Positions 1-9,958 of a stretch of DNA of 64,000 nucleotides are shown in pieces (position 1 is the stretch's first letter; every line of letters begins with the position of its first letter). The notes under the pieces were generated by a model, which worked only from the letters and a program-made list of their open reading frames with translations, was not told the DNA's origin and did no database searches. Made by a program: the position numbers and the translations under genes. Source of the stretch: Pomphorhynchus laevis. Taxonomy: Eukaryota > Acanthocephala > Palaeacanthocephala > Echinorhynchida > Pomphorhynchidae. The stretch is taken from contig WNNJ02003008.1 in assembly GCA_012934845.2 (NCBI GenBank), positions 62,001 to 126,000 on the forward strand, read 5' to 3'.

Positions 1-1845
1 TATATACACATATACATATATACATATATATGCCTTTTAAAATATCACAAAAAATCGTGCTAAAATATCACAGTTTGGGAACCCTGGATAACGACACTGC
101 TCATCGACTACGTGGAACTGGTACTACGGTAATTTCCGGCAGGTTCTATATGTTACCGAAGATCCATAAGAATGACTCACATGTAATGGAAGACCAATTG
201 TTAGCAATGTAGGTACTATCACAAAACAATTGTCGCGTTTCCTGGACTCTCTATTAAAACCTCTCGCACAGTCAGTCACCAGCTACATTGGCAATACTAA
301 GGAATTTCTTGATAAGTTAAACACATATAAGGAATTGATAGTTGATACATGTGTGCTTCTAACGTTAGACGTGACCTCTATCTACACATCAATTCCTCAC
401 GATCAAGGGTTGGCAAACGTAGACAAGGCAATGCAACGTGCTGGATGGAGTGAGATACAACTACAAATGGTAAGAGAGGGACTAACAATCATACTGGAAG
501 GAAACGTATTTGAGTTTAATGGGTTAATGTATAGGCAGATTATTGGCACAGTCATGGGAACGCCTGTCGCTCCCAGCTACGCGATTCTATTCATGTCAAA
601 ATATGAAGAAGAGATGATATCTCTATAAATAGTTAAATCTCTATTGTGGATGAGATATATTGATGATATTTTTGTAGCGTGGCAGGGCAGCGAGGAAGCT
701 CTGACGATGTTCATGGAGCGACTGCAAAAATTACGGCTCGTTAAACTTCACTGTAGACCGAAGCCATCCAGTTAACTTTCTGGATGTGTCAATTTCAGTC
801 GATAAAATAAGGCGAGAATCGATTACCGAGATGTTTCTCAAAGACAGTGATCAAAAGGTGTTTCTACATTCACGAAGTGCACACCAGTTCTACATGAAAA
901 GAAACACATTAAGCAATGAAATGCTAAGGGTGCTACTGATATGCAACACTGCCAGCTCCAGACTAAAGTGGATACAGCGCATTAGAGATGAACTGCTAAT
1001 GAGAGGATACACTCATCGCGAAGTAAATCGGTCGATTAACGTTGCATTCACTCGGATGTACGCTGCGAAAAGTGACACAAGTAAGAAAGCCGATTGCATG
1101 CTGTGCATACCATACCACAACGCACTTAGCGGTTTGCCGAGGTTAGTATCCGGCACAGTATCAGCGATGAGGCGGAAATTTGGTAAAAATGAGAAGAGTA
1201 TTAGGGTCATTTTCACTGCGAAGAACAAGTTAAGAAATTTACTCACATCGTCGAGGTTGAAGACATCTACAGATGCTCGAGTACATTATGGGTGTAGACG
1301 ATGCTTAAGACCTAGAGCAAAATGCTGCTCAAATATAAGGGAAACTAAGATTTTTTAAAGCACATGTACGGGCCTAAAGTATTCCATAATGGAAAATACA
1401 TCGTGCAATTCTGCGGGGGACGTGTACGAGGCGCGTTGTAAAGTGTGCAACGCACAATATGTGGGTGAGACGGGGTTGACGATGAACCGGCGCTTGAACA
1501 ACAGAAGGAGTGATCTAACGAAGAAATCAAAAGAACGCGATGCGATTGTTCACCACTGCCTAACCACACACAACACTGATACAGATGTATTCGATTACAC
1601 CGTCATTGAACACGGCGTAAGCGATACGCAAGATAGACGACGTTTAGAGCAGAGATGAATTGGGCAGCTGCTAACGGATACACCAAATGGGTTAAATAAA
1701 GAGCATGTGTACGGATGGGATTTGGGTATTACGTAGAGATTTGTTTTCTTCTTGTTTGACTTTGTTGATTGGAACTTCATTTGTCTTTTCGTGTTTTAGA
1801 TTGAAAAAGACCACATGCCGAAACGTTAAGCTATTTTTTGTTGCT
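1..1845 (+). mobile_element. Penelope-like element (PLE) with RT and GIY-YIG endonuclease, decayed
   Basis: A Penelope-like retroelement entering from the left edge. Its reading frame is split into several pieces (about 30-212, 230-628, 640-780, 786-1358 and 1389-1658), so it has a handful of frameshifts and stops. PLE reverse-transcriptase signatures appear in order: a LPKIHK-type motif near 155-175, DVTSIYTSIP near 370-400, MGTPVAPSYA near 553-583 and the catalytic YIDDIF near 655-675. The last piece (1389-1658) is the C-terminal GIY-YIG endonuclease, recognisable by a CKVC pair and YVGET. RT followed by a C-terminal GIY-YIG is the classic Penelope/Neptune/Poseidon layout. Base composition is clearly less AT-rich than that of the second PLE family in this window, so the two are distinct lineages. 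The 5' end lies outside the window, and the 3' end is placed where similarity to coding sequence and the GAAACG-bearing tail stop. Confidence 0.85.
1389..1658 (+). pseudogene. GIY-YIG endonuclease domain of the PLE
   Basis: An 89-residue open stretch with the GIY-YIG nuclease hallmarks as they occur in Penelope elements: a Cys-x2-Cys pair (CKVC), then QYVGETG in place of the textbook GIY-YIG second half, then an Arg-rich helix (NRRLNNRR) that normally holds the catalytic Arg, and a conserved HHC-type His cluster. The domain nicks DNA at the target for primed reverse transcription. It is separated from the RT piece by a frame change near 1358-1389, so it would not be made as a fusion from this copy. 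Confidence 0.75.
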
Positions 1846-2019
1846 TAGCCGGTGTAGCAATTTCAAACTATATCACTTTGTTTCTCCACAAGGAGGCATA
1901 AACACCAGGTAGCATTCTATATATCTCTATAAGACCAAGAAATAGAACCGAATTATCCTCACAATATTCAAAGTCGCTAAGTATGCCAGTCATCCTATGT
2001 GTGACGACAAACTTTAACA

Positions 2020-2061
2020 ACGACAAACGCGTTTAGCTCTTTCGGGGCTCATCAGTATCGT
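2020..2061 (-). ncRNA. Hammerhead ribozyme fossil, type I, minimal helix III
   Basis: Reading the minus strand from 2061 down to 2020: ACGATA (helix I 5' side), CTGATGA (core, 2055-2049), GCCC-CGAAA-GAGC (helix II, 3 of 4 pairs), TAA (core position where GAA is expected), ACGCGT (a two-base-pair helix III with a GC loop), T (cleavage-site residue after GT), TGTCGT (helix I 3' side). Helix I pairs over all 6 bp, with one G-U. All elements of a type I hammerhead are present in the right order. The first base of the GAA box is T and one helix II pair is mismatched, so this copy is probably inactive. Very short helix III is the form known from PLE and retrozyme hammerheads. Confidence 0.6.
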
Positions 2062-2086
2062 GATTACAATAATCGTACATAGACAT

Positions 2087-3192
2087 CTTGACACACGCTT
2101 AAACAGTGTTTAAAGCTCAAAAAGCGAAACTACCCTTTATCTGAATCATCAGGTGGAATTTAGCATAAGATCTGTATATTGCAGTGCGTATTGCAGTAGG
2201 ACCACATCTGGTATATATATTTTCGTAGTTAAGAGTTAAGGCAACATTTGCCTAATATGCATTTATTGTAGATATACCATTAATTTTTGATATTAATTTT
2301 GAGCATTAAAAGTTGTCAAATTTTGCATTCTCAAAATTTTCAAAGTTTGTTTCAAGATTTAACTGTTCATGAACCTGTTTAAACATTCGTGTAAAATTAA
2401 AACATATCGAAATAATAATCAACAATAATTGCTAATTGTAAAATTCACTACACAAGGATTATCGAATTCTAATGTAAAGAATTGTTGGAGCTTGATCAAA
2501 ATGTCGAGAAAATTTTATTTGATATTTGGCTTGTCTCTGTTAGCATATTCAGAAAATTATTCTCAATAATTTTCTGGAGATTCTAAGAAAGGCAAGCGAA
2601 ATATTAAATAAAATTTTTTCGACATTTTGATCAAGCTCCAATAATTCCATATCAATAATGGATCAATAATATTTTGGTATCTAAAAAACCCGGAGTTAAT
2701 TTTAATCTATATTTTAAGTTGTTAGATCAAGAAAAAAACCAGCAAAAGCTTTATTCTTTGCAAGTTGTTTTGTCAAATACAAGCTATCTTTTCTTTGGAT
2801 AAATAAATTTTAATTTAAATATTAAAATCGTCTCGCTTTTAGGCATTGATCTATATGCTAGTTTAAGTCGGATACAGTTTATGGTAATATTTTTTTAAAT
2901 GCTTAAATATAAATGTTAAATATTTGGATGTCAAATTGAAAATGTAGATTTACTAGAAAAATAGTGAATAATCCTTCGTAATCTCTTTACTAGTGATTTT
3001 GTTTGCTTCTGATTCACGTAAATAGCAACAAAACTCCCTTGTTTGTATGGATAATATAAATATTTTTACAAATATGTGAAAAATCACCTTTACTCTAATC
3101 ATTTATTTCATTTGTGACTGTTTCATTTTTAATTATCAAATATATTGGTACAGTAGTTTGTGAACTTTTAATCGAATTAATTGTCTGAACTG
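2087..3192 (+). repeat. Dispersed non-coding repeat family X, copy 1
   Basis: An AT-rich non-coding block that recurs at 13150-13962 in the same orientation, with partial copies near 8400-8620, 10680-10840, 14000-14170 and 14198-14390. Shared landmarks are a CACACGCTTAAACAGTG start, GATACAGTTTATGG and ATGCTTAAATATAAATGTTA. No open frame runs through it. The first copy carries an inverted-repeat insertion at 2485-2641 that the 13-kb copy lacks. Confidence 0.7.
2485..2641. mobile_element. Fold-back (MITE-like) inverted repeat
   Basis: Two imperfect arms of about 76 bp (2485-2560 and 2566-2641) face each other around a 5-bp centre. The outer ends read TTGGAGCTTGATC and its complement. The inner part contains TTAGCAT..TTCAGAAAATTA. 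Relatives lie at 18111-18240, 28656-28720 and 47895-47985. The 13-kb copy of the surrounding repeat lacks this block, which shows it is an insertion or a lost insertion. No protein is encoded. Confidence 0.7.
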
Positions 3193-3979
3193 ATCACTTT
3201 GTAATAATTATTAATAAAAAATTAATCCATAGTATAACAAGACAATCAGTATAAGTCAATTTAAATAAAAATTGATAAAATACAAAATACAAAAAATATC
3301 AAAAATAATATTTTTGAACATAATGCTAGTTGCTTATAAAAATGTTAAATTATATCTTATCGTTTTAACTTATTATTAAAATATTTTATATTTGCTGTTT
3401 ATAATCGTAAAAATATCATTTTCATTACTAGTTATTAATAAAACCCTTACTTACTTATTTTCATTACTTTTATAAATAAATTAGAATCGTTTAAAAGCAT
3501 TTGATATTCAGGAATTAGCCAGAATTATAGAAGAAAGCAACCATGGTAAACCCTGAACTAGACTAACCTATTTTAATACTTATAACTGGTATTTATGTGA
3601 ATCCATAGAATTAATTGAGAATTTGTAATGTGAAGTTTGTGTCATTATAAATTAAATATCGCCATTTGTACAAACGACTGGATCCAAAATTCAAATTCAA
3701 AAGATGAGTAAGATAGAAATGCAAATCAATTTTATGTGCAAATCTATCAAATGTTTAAGAAACATTTATAATCATTTGGGCAATTGCTCACTAATTTGCA
3801 ACTGCGGAATAATAGAATATTCAGCTACACTTAGTTAACAATGGTGTAGCGAATACCAATGTAAAAATATTTTTTATATTCTTATTTTCTTATATGCAAA
3901 AATACTGTAGAAGTTCTACTCTTGCTTGAAGCTTATTGATTAAACAGGACAAAACAGGCAGTTTTTATTTTTATCTGAG
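3193..3979. other. AT-rich spacer, nothing recognised
   Basis: About 790 bp of AT-rich DNA downstream (3') of the galactosyltransferase. Only short chance open frames are present and no repeat or motif was recognised. Confidence 0.5.
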
Positions 3980-5005
3980 TTACGAAACCAAACCGGAAAT
4001 GTTTAAAAACTTTTCAATTGTCGATTCGGGAGGTCGTTTGCATTTCACCACTAAGTTTTCCCGCAACGGATACTTTGTGACTTCCACTAATTGGCAGATG
4101 CCATCAGAATTTGTTAGACCATCCTTAGTGTAGTCATAAGATGCTTTTTTAATCTTCGTAAACCGTCTGAATTTCGATGACATATTGATGTGTGGGTGGC
4201 TTAGATGTGATACGCTTCCGACATTCAAGGCCACCCTTTCAATACCACCATAGAAATGCACGCATCGTCTATACATGTCACTATCCTCTTCTCCCCAACC
4301 CCAAAACATAGTACTAAATCCATTAACTTTGATAAACTGTTCTCTTGTTAGTGCAACTATTCCTCCAAAATAACAATTATCGACCTTCGCGTTTTTTCTC
4401 TTGGGCATATAGTCTAGATATGATATAGCACTTATCAAAGATTTTGGTTTTATTTTGTTGCAGGTATATAAGTTTTCATAAAAATCGGGTATAAAATCAA
4501 CATCAGCAAAAATAAAACAGTTTACGCGTTTGTTAGCATATAGTACTGCCATATTCATCAGTATACCCCTGTTAAACTCTTCATCGTCTTCTTGAGTTAT
4601 TGTTAGAATCGAGTAAGGGATATTTTGCATCTGTAGGAATGGGTGCATGATGGACAGAAATACTTTAAGATGTTCGTGACGATTTTTAAGCGGTACTATA
4701 ACTATGATAGGATCGTATACATGTAAACAGTGTGATGGCGTCCAACTTCCTCCGTGCCTTACATCAGTATAAGCATCGGGAAATGTGTGTGATTTATAGA
4801 ACGAATTAAAATCATCATCCTTAATACCATGATTGTGAGGACCAGATACGATCATTGAACAATGTGGCCTCCGTGCAATTTTAGATTGATTGCCGGCGAA
4901 GTGTGAATCGTTGATATACCAAACAACATATACCGATAAAAGGCAAAGACATATTACAGTAAATAGTCGCTTAAGTTTCTTATTTATCATATCACTGGAT
5001 AGCAA
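3980..5005 (-). CDS. Beta-1,4-galactosyltransferase family glycosyltransferase, single exon
   Basis: A 341-residue type II membrane protein, complete from the ATG at 5005. Residues 1-12 are a short basic cytoplasmic tail, and about 13-31 form one hydrophobic signal-anchor, as in Golgi glycosyltransferases. The GT7 family catalytic domain follows: VPLKNRHEHL (about 105-114) matches the VPFRxRxxHL motif; FNRGILMN (144-151) matches FNRAxLxN; FADVDFIPD (166-174) holds the metal-binding DVD; YFGG (212-215) and FWGWGEEDSDMYRR (234-247) match the YFGG and WGWGxEDD donor and acceptor motifs. It should transfer galactose from UDP-Gal in beta-1,4 linkage to a terminal sugar in the Golgi lumen; the acceptor subtype (GALT1-6 versus GALT7) cannot be settled. 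Two NxS sites (NMSS, NISG) are possible glycosylation sites. The gene has no intron, unlike most family members, so a retrocopy origin is possible, but the frame is intact and all motifs are kept. Confidence 0.9.
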   Translation of the reverse strand: MLSSDMINKKLKRLFTVICLCLLSVYVVWYINDSHFAGNQSKIARRPHCSMIVSGPHNHGIKDDDFNSFYKSHTFPDAYTDVRHGGSWTPSHCLHVYDPIIVIVPLKNRHEHLKVFLSIMHPFLQMQNIPYSILTITQEDDEEFNRGILMNMAVLYANKRVNCFIFADVDFIPDFYENLYTCNKIKPKSLISAISYLDYMPKRKNAKVDNCYFGGIVALTREQFIKVNGFSTMFWGWGEEDSDMYRRCVHFYGGIERVALNVGSVSHLSHPHINMSSKFRRFTKIKKASYDYTKDGLTNSDGICQLVEVTKYPLRENLVVKCKRPPESTIEKFLNISGLVS

Positions 5006-5394
5006 CTGTCCTTTGTCGCGACTAAAGCGTTAAAATAATAATTCACTGGTGTGGTATATTACAATATAAAAAGTTTATTCATATTTCTCCAGAAATGAAA
5101 ATTTTTACTAATAGATTCTGATTTCTACTAATAGTCTAATAGTTTGATTAACTTTCAATTAAAATAAATCGTTATATATAGCATAAGTGGTGAATTTGTG
5201 CACTACCAATCTTATAGCTCAATAGTGTTTAGGATAAAAAATAACTAAAATATCTTGAAATTTTGAAAATATGAACATAATAGATTTGATATTTTTGTTG
5301 AATAAATTAATAATTAACATATCTTTGTTTAAAATTAATTTTGAAGGATATCAGTAGAAATTGCTTTGCTTCAACATTTCAATCATTAATTTTC
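5006..5394. other. 5' flank of the galactosyltransferase gene
   Basis: AT-rich DNA upstream of the minus-strand galactosyltransferase. It must hold the promoter and 5' leader, but no specific element could be assigned. Confidence 0.4.
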
Positions 5395-5510
5395 CATACC
5401 AGCGGAGTCAAATACGTATTCTATTAAGATCAAAAATAAGCAGCTATAATTGTGCTATTATTACCTACTATTGAAATGTCTTTTTTGTCTCAATACGAAT
5501 TCTCATTCTT
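5395..5510 (-). mobile_element. Small fragment of the Naiad-like PLE
   Basis: Short stretch sharing CAGCGGRGYCAAATACRT and the AGCTATAATTGTGCTA / ATTACCT landmarks with the Naiad-like PLE copy at 6640-7450. The two segments are adjacent here but several hundred bases apart in the longer copy, so the fragment is internally deleted. It is non-coding as it stands. Confidence 0.5.
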
Positions 5511-5566
5511 TAAATTATTTAAACTTATCAAATGTGTTTTTTCAAATTATTTTATCAAATTTCATT

Positions 5567-5692
5567 ATTCTGACGAATTTTGCAGTATTACATGCTAACA
5601 AAAGCGTAAACTGATTTATTTTCTCTGATGTTGACTTTATACCAGATTTTTATGCAAACTATTATACCTGCAATAGAATAAAACCAAAATAC
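5567..5692 (+). pseudogene. Beta-1,4-galactosyltransferase gene fragment
   Basis: A 42-codon plus-strand segment that aligns without gaps to residues about 148-189 of the intact galactosyltransferase at 3980-5005. It keeps the DVDFIPDFY metal-site motif and a TCNRIKPK tail. It carries an in-frame TGA within the segment and roughly ten other residue changes, and nothing family-like flanks it on either side. It is therefore a decayed piece of a second galactosyltransferase copy, in the opposite orientation to the intact gene and about 560 bp upstream of its start. It could alternatively be one exon of a multi-exon relative, but the stop argues against function. Confidence 0.75.
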
Positions 5693-5699
5693 TTGAATT

Positions 5700-6439
5700 T
5701 ATTATTCAAATTATTTTATTAGGTGATCAACTTTTGCATATACTCGTAGTTATCGCGTGTCTTTATATCTCTTTTCGAATACAAGATTAATTATATTTTT
5801 GTAACGCATCCTTTATATTAACTAAATCTTTATTTTATAAAAAATATTAAAAAAAAATTAAAATATTTAATAAATATTATTTATGAAGATATTTAAAATT
5901 TATTTTTCTTTCTATGCTAAACTTTCCTATGTGAAATTAATACTGAAATAGTAGTTCATACCAGTATTAATTTCCATTACCTTACGATATTTTTAATTGT
6001 GATTTACTTTTGTCTAACTGTTCTTTAATTGTGCTTTACCTGTGCATAAAGTGAGAAAGGATGTACAAGCACTACATATTAATTTCTTATGCTAAAATTT
6101 CTTATGTATATTTCTTTGAATATTTATTTTTATTTTGATTTATTTGCAAATGGGTTAATTACAAATAAGCTGAATATATTATTGACTATGACTATTAAAC
6201 AATCTGAATTTATATGTTCAAATTCAATAGTGAAAAGTGATATAATTCTGTTATATTGATAAACAAGACTTGTTGGTAATTTAATTGATAAACAAAATAG
6301 TTATTTTCTTATAGTGAAATTTTTTATTGTCATGCCATTTGTGTTTCTATTATCTGCTAGTATCAATAGGGTATCACTCTAGCATCGTTTTATAGCGGAA
6401 GCGCAATATATCAGATCAATTAGTCTCGTAAAATGAAGA
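5700..6439. other. AT-rich spacer, nothing recognised
   Basis: AT-rich non-coding DNA between the galactosyltransferase fragment and the PLE remnant. No gene or repeat was recognised. Confidence 0.4.
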
Positions 6440-7450
6440 TTAAATCAGCTAACTGAGTCTACGTATTTAATATAATAATAAAATAAACAAAACATAATAA
6501 TACTAAATCAAAATTTAATAATTAAATAATAAAATAAATAATTGTTATAAGATTTTTTATAATTTATATCAAGTTAAAATAAAAAATTGAAATTTAAAAT
6601 AAACGTCATTTTTATGAATTGACTCATTATTCGGATACAGACGTATCATAATAAGAATTAGAGGTCATCAGGAGGAACTGCTATGCTATCAGGTTTTGGC
6701 CCCTAACTCCTCTACCCAACATAGCAGCGGGGCCAAATACATGCTAATGATGTATTTCCTCTGATAAAACTATCTAGTATCTTTTTCTAATACAAAGTAT
6801 ATTAGTTATTATCCGTCCATAAAAATTTGCCACTTAAGAGTTTAAATTTATTCTTTATATTATTGTGTTGATTTATATATTTTACTATTTTCTGCTTGAT
6901 GTTATTTTTATAGTAACCTAGTTTAAAATATGTATCTATTAAATTATTTAAATGATTTTGAATAAAACCAATATCGTTACAAATTGTTGCAATTCTTAAA
7001 ATTTCATTATTTAATGTATTATATTTTATATTATATGGTATGCATGAATGCTCATGCAAAAATATGTTTCTTGTAAATTTTAATGTCATATTTACGATAT
7101 AAATTAATAGTAGTTTTAGTTAATGTTAATTTAATGTTCATATCTACTATATACACCTTCTTTATCATTAATATTGGTTTTGTTAAGAATGAGGCTTTCT
7201 TGATAAATTTGTTCACTAATTGAATAAAAATTATTAGAATTAAATACATATATAGCATCAATATATCGAAACATTTATTTCATATATTTATATTGTTTAG
7301 ATTTAGTTTTTACACAGTTATAAACAAATTCATATTCTATAAAGCTTAAAAACAAGTCAGCTATAATTGGGCTACTATTACCTTCCATTGAAACAACTTT
7401 TACTTGTCTAAATATAGATGTCCCTAATTTAAAAAAATTTTGATTTATCA
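6440..7450 (-). mobile_element. Naiad-like Penelope element, 3' portion
   Basis: Minus-strand remnant of the AT-rich PLE family seen more fully at 25415-28620. The end of the RT protein is readable at 7261-7052 and 7089-6802 (LHEHSCIPYNIKYNTLNNEI, then a 30-residue tail ending in WTDNN and a stop), in two frames. Downstream comes a non-coding 3' region with a GC-richer structured block (6659-6736) and an AT-rich tail to about 6440. No GIY-YIG domain follows the RT, unlike the element at 1-1845. Similarity of the family to Naiad-type PLEs, which carry the nuclease at the N-terminus, is inferred from RT motifs, not from a database search. Confidence 0.75.
6659..6736 (-). ncRNA. Candidate structured RNA in PLE 3' region (interleaved helices), copy 1
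   Basis: On the minus strand three segments A, B and C are each complementary to later segments in the same order: A TTGGCCCC (6736-6729) with A' GGGGCCAA (6703-6696), 8 bp; B CTGCTATG (6727-6720) with B' CATAGCAG (6685-6678), 8 bp; C TAGAGG (6714-6709) with C' CCTCTA (6664-6659), 6 bp. Order A-B-C-A'-B'-C' is a compound pseudoknot, not a plain hairpin. The block is far richer in GC than its surroundings and sits directly after the RT stop codon. Confidence 0.5.
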
Positions 7451-7599
7451 AAATACTTAGGATTCTATTAATTCAATTTTATCCATATATATTTATTTAC
7501 TGGGTGGTTTAATTTTTGTTAAATAGGCGTTATAATTATTATATATGTATTATTATATGTATATCTTTTTCTAGTAACTACTAGCATCTTCAGAAAATT

Positions 7600-9110
7600 T
7601 ATTTTTCTGTAGATGAAAAATAAATTTATTTTTATTTATAGTTATTTTAAGTAATTAAGGTAGTAATTAATTCTTAATTAATTTGTAATTAATTATTTAT
7701 TAATTAGTGATTAATTTAGTAATTAATTTAGTATTAATTTCATTAATTAACTTTAATAAAATAAATTTTCTGAAGTAATTTGAAGTTATTTTTAAGTTTA
7801 ATTTATATATAATTCGTTTAATTTAGTTAAACTTTACTTATAAATTAATTTTAATTTTTACCTAAAATATTCAAGTATAACGAGTACGTTTAAAGTCTTT
7901 AGTATTTTTCTGAAAAATAACATAAACCGTTTAAACATTTTAACTTAAAATTAAAACTAAAATTTAAATAATAAATTAAAATTATATTTTTATTATTATA
8001 TAAAAATAAGACAAAATATAAAAATTGTCTTTTGGTTAAAGACAAAATATAAAAATTCAAAAAGAAACTAGCAAAGGTTTAATTTTTTGGCAAGTTTTTT
8101 GCTGTCAAATTGATTTGTTATCATAAATAATAAAATTAAGCTTTATTTATGGGTACTAATTATAAATTAAGTTTAATTTATACCTAAAATATAAATATTA
8201 ATTTTATATTTAATTAATCTATATATAAATTACATAAATATTTAATTCAAATTTATTATCTTGAACGTATTAGTCATATATATTAAAAAATAACTTATAA
8301 GCCGTTTTAAAATTTCAAACTAAGATTTAAATAATAAATTATAATTATATTTTTATAATTATATTTATAATGTTAGGTTAAAGATAAAATATAAAAATTC
8401 AAAAGGAAACTAGAAAAGGTTTAATTTTTTTGGTTAGTTTTTTTTGTCAAATACATGTTATCTTTTTATTTGGATTAATAACTTCTAATTGTAATATTAA
8501 AATCATCGTGCTTTTCTGTATAAATCTATATGTAAGCTTTTGTAGTTAAATCAGATACAGTTTGTGGTGATACTTTTTATAAATGCTTAAATATAAATGT
8601 TAAAATTTTGGATGTTAAATTGAAAATGTAAATTTACCAGGAAAATATTGACTAATCTAACTAAAATAAAGTTATTTAGTTAACTATTTAAGTAAATTTA
8701 TTAATTTAGTTAAACTTTACTTATAAATTAATTTTAATTTTTACCTAAATTATTCAAGTATAACGAGTACTATAAAAGTGTTTAGCATTTTTCTGAAAAA
8801 TAACTTATAAATCGTTTAAACATTTTATTTTCAAATTATATTATCAGATTACATTATTCTGATGAATATTTATATTTTTTTAAAATTATTTTTATGTAGA
8901 TGAAAAATAAATCTATTTTTATTTAAAGTTTTTTAAGTAATAAGGTAGTAATTAATTCTTAATTAATTTGTAATTAATTATTTATTAATTAGTGATTAAT
9001 TTAGTAATTAATTTCATTAATTAATTTTATTATAATAAATTTTCTGAAGTAATTTTAGTAAATAAAAGAAAATTTCTGAAGATTCTAGTAGTTACTAGCA
9101 AAATATCAAA
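7600..9110. repeat. Locally duplicated AT-rich repeats
   Basis: A mosaic of direct duplications with no coding content. 7607-7780 recurs at 8887-9057 (GTAGATGAAAAATAAA, then a long run of AATTAATT variants). 7800-7940 recurs at 8690-8830 (TTAAACTTTACTTATAAATT, then TTCAAGTATAACGAGTAC). 8128-8350 recurs at 11757-11975. The copies differ by scattered changes, so they are older than the LIM duplication nearby. Confidence 0.65.
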
Positions 9111-9845
9111 ACGATTTTTATTGTCGTTCAACTATACATGATAGTTCCTTGAAATTTAAAATATATTTAATATATTGAATATATTAAATATATGGATATA
9201 TTTCTAAAAATATAAATATTCAAGTATAAAAGGTACGCATAAACATTTTATGTACTTTTATAAAAAATAATCGGAATTTCAGTCAAAACCGACATTTTGT
9301 CAACCTGTGAGCCACTGCTTTCCATTCATAAAATTACTTGACATTTCAGTTACTACTGTGTATCATAGTAAAAGCTTATCTTTAAAAATTCTTTACTTTT
9401 ACATATAATATTCAATACACTTATAACTTATAAACCGTTTAAACATTTTAACTTAAAATTTAAATAATAGCTTGAGATTTTTTCTTTTATATTAAAACCG
9501 TCAGATCAAAATCAAATTGTTAGATTAATAAGAACATTTTAAAATTCAAAAGCTAACAAACGTTTAATTCATTTACAAATATATTGTCTATACTAGCTTT
9601 CTCTTTATTTTGATGCGCTTGCTGCATCTATGGGGGACGCACAAATGGGTGTAGAACGTAATGAAGACTCTTGACTTTTATTTGAATTTTTAATTTCTAA
9701 CTTAATGTTATCTTATCAATAATTATTGGCTTTATTTTGATTGATAAATTTTAATTTTAGTGATAAATCATTTTATATGTATTAACTTGTTTAGTTTAAT
9801 TGGGTATAGTGTATAATAATATTTTCGTTAAATACTTGCATAAAA
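9111..9845. other. AT-rich upstream flank of LIM gene copy 1
   Basis: AT-rich sequence with weak resemblance to repeat family X around 9560-9780 and no gene. The stretch 9846-10060 just beyond it has a more coding-like composition and is open on both strands (plus 9846-10037; minus 10063-9791, strongly hydrophobic), but neither product is recognised. It may be 5' leader of the LIM gene or an exon of an unknown membrane protein on the minus strand. Confidence 0.35.
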
Positions 9846-9958
9846 ATGTTAAAATTTCTGAATTTTAACATGATGGGACTACCGGTTTGCAAATATAACA
9901 ACAATAACCATGCCTTAATGAATGAGTACGATGAAATAATTCCCGTGTCAAGCATGAC

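Noticed and set aside
1799-1842. Hammerhead at the 3' end of the first PLE (GACCACATGCCGAAACG)
   Set aside because: The GAAACG side looks right, but the CTGATGA box is unrecognisable, so it was not called.
2087-2160. Second hammerhead near CTGAATCATCAGG
   Set aside because: The CTGATGA on the minus strand has no GAAA box on the same strand at a usable distance; the nearby GCGAAAC is on the other strand.
6659-6736. HDV-like ribozyme reading of the PLE 3' block
   Set aside because: The first two helices interleave as in HDV, but no P3 hairpin, no P4 and no catalytic-C context could be drawn.
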